Positions 1 through 7,203 of a stretch of DNA of 23,767 nucleotides are shown here, piece by piece. Source of the DNA: Gammaproteobacteria bacterium (GTDB lineage: Bacteria; Pseudomonadota; Gammaproteobacteria; Granulosicoccales; Granulosicoccaceae). The position numbers and the translations under genes are program-made. Location of the stretch: the NCBI GenBank assembly GCA_020444765.1, contig JAGRHW010000009.1:1-23767 (forward strand), written 5' to 3'. Within the stretch, counting starts at the first letter, position 1. Each line of letters opens with the position of its first letter. The notes below the pieces were generated by a model, which did not search any database, had not been told where the DNA came from, and was given only the letters and a program-made list of their open reading frames with translations.

Positions 1-1
1 A

Positions 2-361
2 TGGGGGCAGATCGACCTGCTCGACGCCCGCCGCCGCCACGGCGGCAGCCTGCCGCGCACCGCGCCCACCAGCAGCGAAATCGGCCTGCGCTTCGAACCC
101 GGCGACTGGTCAGCCAGCGTCTCCTTCAAACACGTCAGCAGCGCCCGCAAACTCGCCGACAACGAAAGCCAAACCGACGGCTACGACTGGCTGAGTCTGC
201 ATCTGGAAAGGCGCTGGCAAAAAGCGGGGCATGAACTGCAAGTCTGGCTCAAGGGAGAAAATTTGCAGGACTCCCTCGCCTACAACCACCTTTCGCCCCT
301 CAAAACCTCCGCGCCCCTGCCCGGGCGACAGGTTTCGCTGGGCGTGAACTGGGTGTTTTAG
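2..361 (+). CDS. TonB-dependent receptor, C-terminal fragment (ZnuD-like ending)
   Basis: The 5' part lies outside the window; 119 residues remain in frame from base 2 to the TAG at 359-361. The fragment has alternating polar and hydrophobic strands typical of an outer-membrane beta-barrel (for example WSASVSFKHV, WLSLHLERRW, HELQVWLKGENL) and ends in an aromatic residue (GVNWVF), the usual C-terminal signal for outer-membrane barrel insertion. The NHLSPLKTSAPLPGR stretch just before the last strand is the penultimate segment seen in ZnuD-like zinc receptors and relatives. Function would be TonB-powered uptake of a metal or metal complex. The ZnuD-like label rests on that short segment only and is an inference, though a Zur-regulated zinc operon lies about 7 kb downstream. 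A shorter ATG-initiated reading of bases 1-234 is a shadow in another frame. Confidence 0.75.
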   Translation, partial: WGQIDLLDARRRHGGSLPRTAPTSSEIGLRFEPGDWSASVSFKHVSSARKLADNESQTDGYDWLSLHLERRWQKAGHELQVWLKGENLQDSLAYNHLSPLKTSAPLPGRQVSLGVNWVF

Positions 362-501
362 CCTGTGTTCGAAACGCCCGGCGTCTTACTCTTCAGCCGT
401 CCTCCAACAGCATCACAAACCCTTAACGCAATCGAAACCGGCCTGTCACCCGGCTCGCCGAGAATGTGAATTCCATCTTTGTTTCTCCTGGAGATTTCAC
501 C

Positions 502-1818
502 ATGCGTTCAACTCTTTTGGGTATCACAGCCGCTCTCGCCTCCCTGACCTGCGCCAGCGCGCTGGCCGATGCGGAACAATACAAGGCGGTTCTGAAGGCT
601 CATGCCATGCTGCCGGCGCAGAGCTTTCTGGTGCCGCCGGCCGATGCACCAACCATGTACAATATGTCCGGGCGTTTTACCGGCACCGGCCGTACTGAAA
701 CGCTTTACAGTATTTACGATGAAAACACCGGCCTGGCGCGGCCTTTTCCGGGCCAACCCCTGCAGGGTTTTTCCGGCATTCGCAGCCTTGGCGATGATCG
801 CTTCCTCGTGCTGACCGATAATGGTTTCGGTTCCAAGAGCAACTCGGCGGATGTACTGCTGATGTTCAATATTCTCAAGGTCGATTGGGACAGCGGCTGG
901 GTCAGCATTGAAAAAACCTATTATCTTTCCGATCCGGATCGCAAAGTGCCCTTCCCTATCGTCAATGAAGCGACGGACACACGCTATCTGACCGGCGCCG
1001 ATTTCGATATCGAATCCATCCAGCCTGTCGGCGAAGGTTTCTGGCTGGGTGATGAATTCGGCCCCTGGCTGATCGAGTTCGATGCCGAAGGCCGCGTCCA
1101 GCAGGTGCTCGCCACCAACCCCGGCGACACGCTCTATCGTTCACCGGACAATGCCTTTGTCAGCACGCCGAATCCGGGCAGTGCGCTGCCGGAGAATGTC
1201 ATTACACTGCGTTCCGGCGGCTACGAGGGCATGGCGCTCGGCAGCGACGGCAGCACGCTCTACCCGCTGCTGGAAAAACCGATCTACCTGCCGGAAAGCG
1301 GCGAATCGGAAACCGTCAACGAGCGCCCGGTGTTGCGCATGTTCGAGTTTGACACCACAACCGCGAGCTGGGGCGATACCTTGCGTTATTACCCGCTGGA
1401 AGCAGCCAGTCACGCCATCGGTGATTTCAATATGATCGACGACAGCCGCGCCCTGATCATCGAGCGCGACGGCGGCACAGGCGATCCGCGTGAAGGCTGG
1501 GCCAGTAATCCGGCGCAATTCAAACGAATCTATCTGGTAGACCTGACCCGTATGGACGAACAGGGCGTGCTGGAAAAAATCGCCTACATCGATCTGATGG
1601 GCATAGAAGATCCGAAAGGTATCGCACCGCGCGGCACGATCGACGGTATTTTCAGCTTCCCCTTCGTGACCATCGAAGACGTCGACCGTGTCGATGCAAC
1701 CACCATCGTGGTTGCCAACGACAACAACTACCCGTTCTCCGTGGGGCGTGAACAGGGCCGGGCCGATGACAACGAGATGATCCTCCTCGATGTGGCGGAT
1801 TTTCTCAACGCCAAGTAA
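502..1818 (+). CDS. Exported phytase-like / esterase-like domain protein
   Basis: A 438-residue protein with an N-terminal signal peptide (MRSTLLGITAALASLTCASALA, likely cut before DAEQ). I start at the ATG at 502 because a GGAG sequence precedes it by about 9 bases and the signal peptide begins there; an in-frame ATG at 466 would add 12 unlikely residues. The body carries family hallmarks of the esterase-like/phytase-like beta-propeller domain (Pfam PF13449): GFSGIRSL, LTDNGFGSKSNSADVL, GADFDIESIQ, GEGFWLGDEFGPWLIEFD, GYEGMALG, and a late IERDGGTGD segment. Members are periplasmic or secreted and are thought to hydrolyse phosphoesters, but few have been assayed. It stands alone, 140 bases after the receptor gene, and converges with the TRAP operon. 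No Pho box was recognised upstream. Confidence 0.85.
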   Translation: MRSTLLGITAALASLTCASALADAEQYKAVLKAHAMLPAQSFLVPPADAPTMYNMSGRFTGTGRTETLYSIYDENTGLARPFPGQPLQGFSGIRSLGDDRFLVLTDNGFGSKSNSADVLLMFNILKVDWDSGWVSIEKTYYLSDPDRKVPFPIVNEATDTRYLTGADFDIESIQPVGEGFWLGDEFGPWLIEFDAEGRVQQVLATNPGDTLYRSPDNAFVSTPNPGSALPENVITLRSGGYEGMALGSDGSTLYPLLEKPIYLPESGESETVNERPVLRMFEFDTTTASWGDTLRYYPLEAASHAIGDFNMIDDSRALIIERDGGTGDPREGWASNPAQFKRIYLVDLTRMDEQGVLEKIAYIDLMGIEDPKGIAPRGTIDGIFSFPFVTIEDVDRVDATTIVVANDNNYPFSVGREQGRADDNEMILLDVADFLNAK

Positions 1819-1831
1819 GCAAAACCCGCTG

Positions 1832-1866
1832 GGCGGCGGCGCAAGTATCAGGCTTGCGCTGCTGCC
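1832..1866. terminator. Bidirectional hairpin between convergent genes
   Basis: A 14-bp stem (GGCGGCGGCGCAAG / CTTGCGCTGCTGCC, two G-U pairs) closes a 7-base loop just after the phytase-like stop at 1818 and about 45 bases beyond the dctM stop. There is no U-run directly after it on the plus strand. On the minus strand a GGGTTTT follows after a few bases. Its strength and its place between converging genes fit a shared transcription end. Confidence 0.6.
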
Positions 1867-1912
1867 AAACTCAGCGCTTTCGCAGCCGGCTTATGAGCTT
1901 TGAAACAGGCTT

Positions 1913-3190
1913 TCAGAAGTTAAAATACCTTGGCAGGAACAGCACCAGATCCGGAACCAGTGTGATCAGCACCAGCACCAATAAACAAATTCCCAGCTGT
2001 GGCAGGCTGGCCCTGGCAACTTTCTCAATAGGTAATTTGGCAATGGAACATACAATAAACAGGCAAAGGCCGATCGGAGGCGTCGCCAAACCGATCACCA
2101 GATTCATCACAACGATCACCCCAAGATGAAGCGGGTCGAGCCCGATCAGCTCTCCGACTTCCAGGAGAACCGGCACCACGAGTATCAAGGCACCGATCGG
2201 TTCCATCAAGGCACCGAGTACCAGCAAGCCCACAGTGATCATGGCGAGAATGACGTATTTATTCTCGCTGATGGAAAACATGGCCTCGGCCACCTGCTCG
2301 GGAATCTGTTCGATGCTGAAGACAAATGAAATAATGCTCGCCATCGATACGACAAGCAGTATCACCGACGAAATGACGCTGGTGTCATAGAGTACGCTGA
2401 CAAGAGAGCGCCAGGTCAGTGAGCGATACACCACGGCCGAAATAAACAAGGCATAGAGGCTGGCAACCGCGGCGGCTTCGGTCGGCGTAAACACGCCGGA
2501 CAGAATGCCGCCGAGGATAATCACGGGCAGCATCAAGGCAGGCCATGCCCCCATGGCTGCATTAAGGATTTCACTGCTGCCGGATGCTTTTTCCCTGGGG
2601 TAGTTTCTCTTGTGCGCGACCCACACGGCGTGCAGCATCAGCCCCACGCCAATCAGGATTCCGGGTACTATTCCCGCCAGAAACAGCCCGGCAACCGAGG
2701 TGCCGCTGAGCACGGCAAACACGATCATCTGGATACTTGGCGGTATGATCGGACCGATCACCGAGCTGACCGAAGTCAGCGCGGCGGCATACTCCGCATC
2801 ATATCCCGCCTTTTTCATACCCGGCACCAGAACGGAACCGAGCGCCGCGGAATCGGCAGTGGCGGAACCGCTGACACCGGCAAACAGCATGCTGGACAGC
2901 ACATTAACCATCGCCAGCCCTCCCCGAAACCGACCGACCAGCACCTGACAGAAACAGATGATCTTTTCGGTAATCGACCCGGCATTCATGAGGTTTCCCG
3001 CCAGAATAAACAGGGGCACCGTCAGCAGGACAAACTGATCGACACCGGCGATCATTCGTTGGGGAAAGGCAGCGATCAGGTGCATCTGATCATTGAAGAC
3101 AACATAGGCCAGCGCAGCAAGCCCGAGCACGACAACAATGGGCACACCCGCAACCAGAAATACGGCAAATGCTGATAAAAAAGCACCCAT
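1913..3190 (-). CDS. dctM: TRAP transporter large membrane subunit (DctM-type)
   Basis: A 425-residue, very hydrophobic protein with about a dozen membrane segments, the normal length for DctM. It is the ion-coupled translocation subunit of a TRAP importer in the cytoplasmic membrane, working with the DctQ-type subunit and the periplasmic DctP-type receptor. Recognisable segments include LTVPLFILAGNLMNAG, the FAGVSGSATADSAALGSVLVPGM region, ASVIGPIIPPS-like residues (SSVIGPIIPPSIQM), GVFTPTEAAAVASLYAL and NLVIGLATPPIGLCLF, all typical DctM motifs. The ATG at 3190 overlaps the dctQ stop by one base (TGATG), so the two are translationally coupled. It is the last gene of the operon; a hairpin follows. 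Confidence 0.95.
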   Translation of the reverse strand: MGAFLSAFAVFLVAGVPIVVVLGLAALAYVVFNDQMHLIAAFPQRMIAGVDQFVLLTVPLFILAGNLMNAGSITEKIICFCQVLVGRFRGGLAMVNVLSSMLFAGVSGSATADSAALGSVLVPGMKKAGYDAEYAAALTSVSSVIGPIIPPSIQMIVFAVLSGTSVAGLFLAGIVPGILIGVGLMLHAVWVAHKRNYPREKASGSSEILNAAMGAWPALMLPVIILGGILSGVFTPTEAAAVASLYALFISAVVYRSLTWRSLVSVLYDTSVISSVILLVVSMASIISFVFSIEQIPEQVAEAMFSISENKYVILAMITVGLLVLGALMEPIGALILVVPVLLEVGELIGLDPLHLGVIVVMNLVIGLATPPIGLCLFIVCSIAKLPIEKVARASLPQLGICLLVLVLITLVPDLVLFLPRYFNF

Positions 3191-3714
3191 CAGGATTTTA
3201 CCGCCATCAGTTTTCGCACGGACAGAAAAGTCCCTATGACAATATGCGGCACCATCAGGCCGCAGCCGACAGGAACCGCAAGATACACAAAATAAAGGGA
3301 AACCCGCAGGGCACTGGAGGTCTGCACCTTATTCCACTCGGCATAGCTGTAACCAAACCAGACAAGGAGCCCGAACAACAGAATGGAAAACAGGGAACCC
3401 GCCACGGTCAGAGCCGCTCTTGCAGATCTCGGCAGTTTTGCGGACAGCGCTTCGACGGCGATCATCTCCCCGCGGCGAAATGAGATACCGGCAAAAAGAA
3501 AGGTAATCCAGATCATCAGGAACCGGGCCAGTTCATCTGACCACGACAAGGAGTCTCCCAGCACGTAGCGGGCGAAAATTTGCGCGACCACCACCACAAC
3601 CATGGCCCCCATCAAAGCCGCACCCAGATAATAGAGCACGCTTTCGTAAATACGGTTGACCCGGATTAAGCCACGCACCAAGGAAGAGTCAGTCTGTAAT
3701 GTTTGAGCAGTCAT
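3190..3714 (-). CDS. dctQ: TRAP transporter small membrane subunit (DctQ-type)
   Basis: A 174-residue protein with four predicted membrane segments (around LGAALMGAMVVVVVAQIFARY, FLMIWITFLFAGISF, ALTVAGSLFSILLFGLLVWFGY and YLAVPVGCGLMVPHIVIGTF). The segments ARYVLGDSLSWSDELARFLMIW and GISFRRGEMI are standard for DctQ. I choose the ATG at 3714 (MTAQTLQTDSS) rather than the TTG-started longer frame at 3774: it has a GGAG about 10 bases upstream, and the extra 20 residues would overlap a strong RNA hairpin. It partners DctM in the membrane. The gap of 66 bases from dctP contains that hairpin. Confidence 0.92.
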   Translation of the reverse strand: MTAQTLQTDSSLVRGLIRVNRIYESVLYYLGAALMGAMVVVVVAQIFARYVLGDSLSWSDELARFLMIWITFLFAGISFRRGEMIAVEALSAKLPRSARAALTVAGSLFSILLFGLLVWFGYSYAEWNKVQTSSALRVSLYFVYLAVPVGCGLMVPHIVIGTFLSVRKLMAVKS

Positions 3715-3742
3715 GTGCCCGGAACTCCGCAACCCTGGAACA

Positions 3743-3765
3743 CTCCGGGGTCGACGTCCCCGGAG
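3743..3765 (-). other. Intercistronic GC-rich stem-loop between dctP and dctQ
   Basis: Perfect 8-bp inverted repeat CTCCGGGG / CCCCGGAG around a 7-base loop, 16 bases beyond the dctP stop codon on the transcribed strand. No U-run follows, so a full terminator is unlikely. Such stem-loops after binding-protein genes commonly act as RNA-stability or partial-termination elements that raise receptor level above the membrane subunits; that role here is inferred. Confidence 0.6.
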
Positions 3766-3780
3766 CCAAGGCAATATTGA

Positions 3781-4758
3781 TTATTGTGATTCCACCTGTT
3801 CTACAAACGCTTTGATAAGCGGATGCTTAGCAGCGTAATCGTTTACCACGGGCTGAACCGCCTCTTTCAGTTCAGCAGAAGAAGACACTTCGTGAATCTC
3901 GAAGCCCGCCTCGATCAGCGCTTTTTCAGCGACCACTTCCTGCTCCTCAGCGGCAGCGACTTGTCGGCCAATAGTCTCATGCGCGGCATCGATCAGAATC
4001 TTCTGCTGCTCTTCACTCAGGCGATCAAAAAAGCGGGGATTGATCACCATGACCCCGGGCCAGAAGTAATGCTTGCTGCGGGTCATGTGCTTCGCCACTT
4101 CGTATAACTTTTCGCTGTACACAGAGGTGATGTTTATCTCGGCGCCGTCAAGCACGCCGGTCTGAAGCGAGGTATAGATTTCACCATAAGCCATCGGGGT
4201 CGGACTTGCTCCTATGGCCTTCCATATATCCAGATGCAAGGGAGCCGGTACAACACGAATTTTCAGACCCTTCATTCCTTCCAGACCGCTTACCGCGTGG
4301 TCGGAAACAAGCAGGTTGCGCAAACCACCTTCATAATAACCCAGCCCCTTCAGGCCGAGCTCTTCAAGAGAATCAAGCATGTCAAACGCCGCCTGGGAAG
4401 TCAGCGCCTTTGACAGATCATCATAGCTCTCGATCAGGAAAGGCAGTTGAAGCGCGTCCATAACCGGCGTAAAACCGGAGAAAACCGCCGAGGAAATAAT
4501 AGCAGCATCCACAGTCCCCAAACGGACACCCTCGATAAGCTGCTTATCGTCGCCCAGTTGGCGGGCCGGATAGATTTTTATGTTCAGGTCGCCGTTACTG
4601 CGCTCCTTCACTTCCTGCTGGTACATTTCCGCACCGATATGAAACGGGTGGCTGTGCTGGGTCACATGACCGAGCTTGATCGTCGTCTCTGCGAGAGCGG
4701 CCTGCGCTCCGACTGCGAGAGTGGCCGCAGTCAGCACGCCGGATAGTAATCTTTTCAT
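3781..4758 (-). CDS. dctP: TRAP transporter periplasmic substrate-binding protein (DctP-type)
   Basis: A 325-residue secreted receptor of the DctP family. The signal peptide is MKRLLSGVLTAATLAVGAQAALA, cut before ETTIKLGHV. Family marks include LGHVTQHSHPFHIGAEMY, the NGDLNIKIYPARQLGDDKQLIEGVRLG region, FLIESYDDL, and GLKIRVVPAPLHLDIWKAIGA; the Arg of KIRV (about residue 168) is the conserved ligand-carboxylate clamp of TRAP receptors. PTPMAYGEIYTSLQTGVLDGAE follows as usual. Three ATG codons stand in a row (4764, 4761, 4758) directly behind AGGAG; only the third has proper spacing (6 bases), so I use it. The ligand should be an organic acid, but which one cannot be read from sequence. It follows the tautomerase gene by 59 bases in the same operon. 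Confidence 0.93.
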   Translation of the reverse strand: MKRLLSGVLTAATLAVGAQAALAETTIKLGHVTQHSHPFHIGAEMYQQEVKERSNGDLNIKIYPARQLGDDKQLIEGVRLGTVDAAIISSAVFSGFTPVMDALQLPFLIESYDDLSKALTSQAAFDMLDSLEELGLKGLGYYEGGLRNLLVSDHAVSGLEGMKGLKIRVVPAPLHLDIWKAIGASPTPMAYGEIYTSLQTGVLDGAEINITSVYSEKLYEVAKHMTRSKHYFWPGVMVINPRFFDRLSEEQQKILIDAAHETIGRQVAAAEEQEVVAEKALIEAGFEIHEVSSSAELKEAVQPVVNDYAAKHPLIKAFVEQVESQ

Positions 4759-4817
4759 CATCATCTCCTAAATAAAAGCCGTCACTCACCTAGCCTCGGG
4801 CATACGGGGGTTTGTAT

Positions 4818-5027
4818 TTATCCGAAGGGTCTGGGGTCTGCCCTTTTATTGCCTTTCAGTTTGTCACCTACGGCGAATCTCGTCGGCGGTACCTCATTGA
4901 CCACGACTCTGATTGTTTCGATGGGACATTCCAGTGAACGGCTTACGGTACGGGCCACGTCCTGAATACAACGCTGAACGCTCTCTTCTGCCCGACCTTC
5001 TATGATGGTTATCTGAACGATTGGCAC
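4818..5027 (-). CDS. 4-oxalocrotonate tautomerase-family enzyme (GTG start)
   Basis: A 69-residue protein beginning PIVQITIIEGR after the initiator. The start is a GTG at 5027, with a strong GGAGG ending about 7 bases upstream; the upstream ATG-led extension would bury the proline and is wrong. After Met removal the N-terminal Pro1 is the catalytic base. Arg11 (in IIEGR), Arg39 (in ETIRVVV) and Phe50 (in PPTRFAVGD; Trp or Phe in relatives) are all present in the expected places, so the enzyme looks active. Family members tautomerise 2-hydroxymuconate-type dienols or act on other keto-enol acids, usually as hexamers in the cytoplasm. It is the first gene of the TRAP operon, suggesting it processes the imported acid or a product of it. 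Confidence 0.9.
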   Translation of the reverse strand: MPIVQITIIEGRAEESVQRCIQDVARTVSRSLECPIETIRVVVNEVPPTRFAVGDKLKGNKRADPRPFG

Positions 5028-5058
5028 AGTTCCCCTCCTCGAAATAAACGTATTTTTT

Positions 5059-5075
5059 GTATCGTTAATCAATAC
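5059..5075. promoter_or_regulatory. Degenerate IclR operator copy plus half-site, tautomerase side
   Basis: GTATCGTTAATCAATAC matches the perfect palindrome at 5152-5168 at 14 of 17 positions. A further half-site GTATCGAT lies at 5080-5087. Both fall at or just downstream of the predicted start of transcription of the tautomerase-dctPQM operon, a position suited to repression. The assignment to the neighbouring IclR protein is inferred from location. Confidence 0.6.
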
Positions 5076-5092
5076 TTCGGTATCGATTAATT

Positions 5093-5123
5093 ATTATATC
5101 TAATTATTTCTTACAGATGTCAA
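5093..5123 (-). promoter_or_regulatory. Sigma-70 promoter of the tautomerase-dctPQM operon
   Basis: On the minus strand a perfect TTGACA (5123-5118) and a perfect TATAAT (5098-5093) are separated by 19 bases, slightly longer than ideal. Transcription would begin near 5086, giving a leader of about 60 bases that contains the operator-like repeats. The surrounding stretch is notably AT-rich. Confidence 0.6.
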
Positions 5124-5149
5124 CCTAAAAAATGCAATAAACAAAACGA

Positions 5150-5178
5150 TTGTATCGATGATCGATACTGAGTATCCT
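5150..5178 (+). promoter_or_regulatory. Predicted promoter of the cupin-iclR operon
   Basis: TTGTAT (5150-5155) and TATCCT (5173-5178) lie 17 bases apart. The perfect 17-bp palindrome at 5152-5168 fills the spacer and part of the -35 box, so a bound regulator would block polymerase. The hexamers are only moderate matches to consensus. Confidence 0.4.
5152..5168. promoter_or_regulatory. Perfect 17-bp palindromic operator (likely IclR site)
   Basis: GTATCGATGATCGATAC is an exact inverted repeat of 8-1-8 geometry in the divergent region between the tautomerase and cupin genes. IclR-family proteins bind palindromes of about this size upstream of divergent target operons, and an iclR gene lies two genes away. 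A degenerate copy occurs at 5059-5075. Confidence 0.7.
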
Positions 5179-5272
5179 TATTACACCGGTACGGAAAACG
5201 GCTATGAACATGCGCCGCCAATCGCCCAATCCGAAGCCGAACGAATTTTGCGAACAATCCAAAGGTAGATAT

Positions 5273-5944
5273 ATGAGTAGTTACATCCTGAGACTGTATG
5301 AAGACCGGCTTCCAGCATCCCATGCCCCGGTCTTTTTGCCTGCGGCTAAGCGGGCCGTTTTTGTCAGAGACGGCAGCGTGACCATCGAAACTTCTGACGG
5401 ATGCCAGCATCTGGCATCGCACACCGGCTGGGTCGGCAGCGGAGAGACGGCTTTCATTCCCGCTTCTGATGAGACTACAATCTGGCGATGGGAGCTGGTC
5501 AGTGCTCCGGCAGAGTCCCGGGGAGAACTGCGCTCATCGCCGCTCTGTGTGTCCGCCCTAAAGCTGGAAAAGGAAATTGAGCTGGATTCAAACTATTCGT
5601 GGCTGATGCGCTGCGACAGCGTCGGCTTCCCCCCCGGCGGCGTTGCCCTGACCCATATGCACCAGGGGCCTGGAATTCGTTGTGTTTTGAAGGGTAATAT
5701 CACTATCGAAGCGGAAGGCGTGGTCAACCACCACGGGCCGGGCGAGGCCTGGTTTGAGCGGGGAACCGCACCGGTGCTGGCACCGACCACCGAGGAGACC
5801 GACACGGTTTTTATTCGATGCTTCATACTGCCGAGAGCCTGCAAAGGACGGAGTTCCATCCGCTACGTAAAACCAGAAGACGCCGCGCTGCCCAAGGTTC
5901 AAACGTATCACGTGTACGCCGAGCAGTTCATAGAACTTCCGTAA
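5273..5944 (+). CDS. Bicupin-like protein of unknown function
   Basis: A 223-residue protein. I choose the ATG at 5273 (MSSYILRLYEDRLP), which has AAGG about 7 bases upstream, over a longer frame from 5204. Two cupin-like halves are visible: a degenerate N-terminal one (AVFVRDGSVTIE ... WVGSGETAFIPA) and a C-terminal one (GVALTHMHQGPGIRCVLKG ... HGPGEAWFERG). The C-terminal motif keeps the HxH pair, but the usual Glu a few residues later is missing and the second-motif His is not evident, so metal binding is uncertain. Cupins range from dioxygenases and isomerases to sensors. Its place at the head of the operon with iclR, divergent from a tautomerase and a TRAP importer, suggests a role in the same organic-acid pathway. 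I do not recognise a named enzyme. Confidence 0.8.
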   Translation: MSSYILRLYEDRLPASHAPVFLPAAKRAVFVRDGSVTIETSDGCQHLASHTGWVGSGETAFIPASDETTIWRWELVSAPAESRGELRSSPLCVSALKLEKEIELDSNYSWLMRCDSVGFPPGGVALTHMHQGPGIRCVLKGNITIEAEGVVNHHGPGEAWFERGTAPVLAPTTEETDTVFIRCFILPRACKGRSSIRYVKPEDAALPKVQTYHVYAEQFIELP

Positions 5945-6016
5945 AAACCCAAAAACCGGCCGGTGCAGTGTTGTAATTTGTCGGCCTTTCACCCGAGGAG
6001 CAGAACGACAAAGCCT

Positions 6017-6859
6017 ATGGACAAAAACGACACTACATCTGCCGCCCCCCACTCTGACGGACAGAAATCAAAGCCGGGCTCCAGTAAGGACTCGTCGGCA
6101 AGCGAAGCGCTACCCAACAGCATTATTGCATTAAGGGTTATCGAGTCGCTCGCACAATCCGGTGGTGAATGCGGAGTAACCGACCTGGCCCATGCGCTTG
6201 ATATGCCGAAGGCCCGTGTCCACAGGCACCTTTCAGCGCTTCGCGACAACGGCTATGTTGCCCAGGACCCGAGAAACAATCGCTACAGCGTCGGCTGGAA
6301 GCTGTATTTACTCGGCCAGCAGCTGGTTAACCACTACGACGTCGTGAGTCTTGCCAAACCCGTTATGAAAGCGCTCAGGGACAAAGTGGGCCAAACAGTC
6401 GTTATCTCGACATTCACCGATACCGGCATGGTCGTGCTGGACTTTTTACCGGGCAGTACCGAGCTTGAGATCGTCATGCGGGCAGGAACCCGCTTCAGCT
6501 TTAACTCCGTGGCGCAAGGTAAGGTGGCCATGGCGTTTGGTCCTCCTGAACTTCTGGAACGGGTGATCGCCGAAGGACTGAAAGCAAACACACGCCATAC
6601 GATCGTCGAACCGGAACGTCTCAGGGCCGAAGTCGATCTGGTTCGACGACGAGGCTGGGCGGATGCCCCTGAAGAAGTATTTACCGGTATCAACGCACTG
6701 TCAGCACCGGTTTTTAACGCAGACGGGAGTTTGTTCGGTGCGCTCGTCTTAACCGGCTCCATTCATTACCTGCCTTCTACGCCGGAAAAAACCACCGTGG
6801 AAGCGCTGCTGAGCGCCGCCTCTGAGATTTCCGGTTTAATTGGATACAACCCGGCTTAA
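6017..6859 (+). CDS. IclR-family transcriptional regulator
   Basis: A 280-residue regulator. After a polar, probably disordered lead of about 33 residues comes an N-terminal winged helix-turn-helix (about 34-92: ALRVIESLAQSGGECGVTDLAHALDMPKARVHRHLSALRDNGYV), followed by the IclR effector-binding domain (GQTVVISTFTDTGMVVLD, RAGTRFSFNSVAQGKVAMAFG, RRRGWADAPEEVFTGINALSAPVFNADG). The ATG at 6017 is preferred over a GTG at 5963 that has no ribosome-binding site; the nearest GAGGAG is about 16 bases upstream of 6017, rather far. It lies 72 bases after the cupin gene, likely in the same transcript and so autoregulated through the palindrome at 5152-5168. The effector is probably the transported acid or a metabolite of it. 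Confidence 0.92.
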   Translation: MDKNDTTSAAPHSDGQKSKPGSSKDSSASEALPNSIIALRVIESLAQSGGECGVTDLAHALDMPKARVHRHLSALRDNGYVAQDPRNNRYSVGWKLYLLGQQLVNHYDVVSLAKPVMKALRDKVGQTVVISTFTDTGMVVLDFLPGSTELEIVMRAGTRFSFNSVAQGKVAMAFGPPELLERVIAEGLKANTRHTIVEPERLRAEVDLVRRRGWADAPEEVFTGINALSAPVFNADGSLFGALVLTGSIHYLPSTPEKTTVEALLSAASEISGLIGYNPA

Positions 6860-7125
6860 GCGACCAGAAAAGAAACAAGACCCGATAAAGCCGCTTGCCC
6901 GGTAACCCGAAACTCTCTGACGGTCGAGGTGTCAGACCTGTATACTAACAAGCCTGCCGCACAAGCACTCGCCCGCTGGGTATCTGTCAATCGATTGGAT
7001 TTTCAATTCCTGCCGTAACATCCACCGGCACAGCAGCTTCCCGAGCGTCACACACCGGTTCGTTCAGGTTCCGCTGTCGCGGAACTTCCATTCTGCAGAT
7101 TTCCGACAGTGGTGTAATTTCCGCA
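6860..7125. other. Non-coding stretch after iclR
   Basis: No convincing gene on either strand; the longest open frame is an antisense reading that runs on across the next gene's start. A short hairpin TCTGAC / GTCAGA (6916-6936, 6-bp stem, no U-run) could end the iclR transcript. A 10-bp palindrome CAATCGATTG lies at 6988-6997, and a TGTATACT motif resembling a GntR-type half operator lies near 6939-6946. None is strong enough to call. Confidence 0.5.
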
Positions 7126-7157
7126 TTGTCAAAATTAAATGTTATGTTATAACATAA
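7126..7157 (+). promoter_or_regulatory. Zur operator overlapping a sigma-70 promoter
   Basis: TGTTATGTTATAACA at 7140-7154 is the gammaproteobacterial Zur-box core, TGTTAT and ATAACA half-sites with a 3-base spacer, with A-rich flanks (AAA before, TAA after). A perfect 16-bp palindrome, TTATGTTATAACATAA, also sits at 7142-7157. The promoter hexamers TTGTCA (7126-7131) and TATAAC (7148-7153) are 16 bases apart, so the operator covers the spacer and -10 box. Zinc-loaded Zur bound here would shut off the GTPase-DUF1826 genes; expression is expected under zinc starvation. No zur gene is in the window. Confidence 0.85.
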
Positions 7158-7203
7158 TAAAACTTGATTATCCTCACGAGCGCACCCCGGCCAGGAGAAC
7201 GCC

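Noticed and set aside
5204..5272. Upstream in-frame start for the cupin gene
   Set aside because: No ribosome-binding site there; the ATG at 5273 has AAGG at good spacing and the extension has low-complexity residues.
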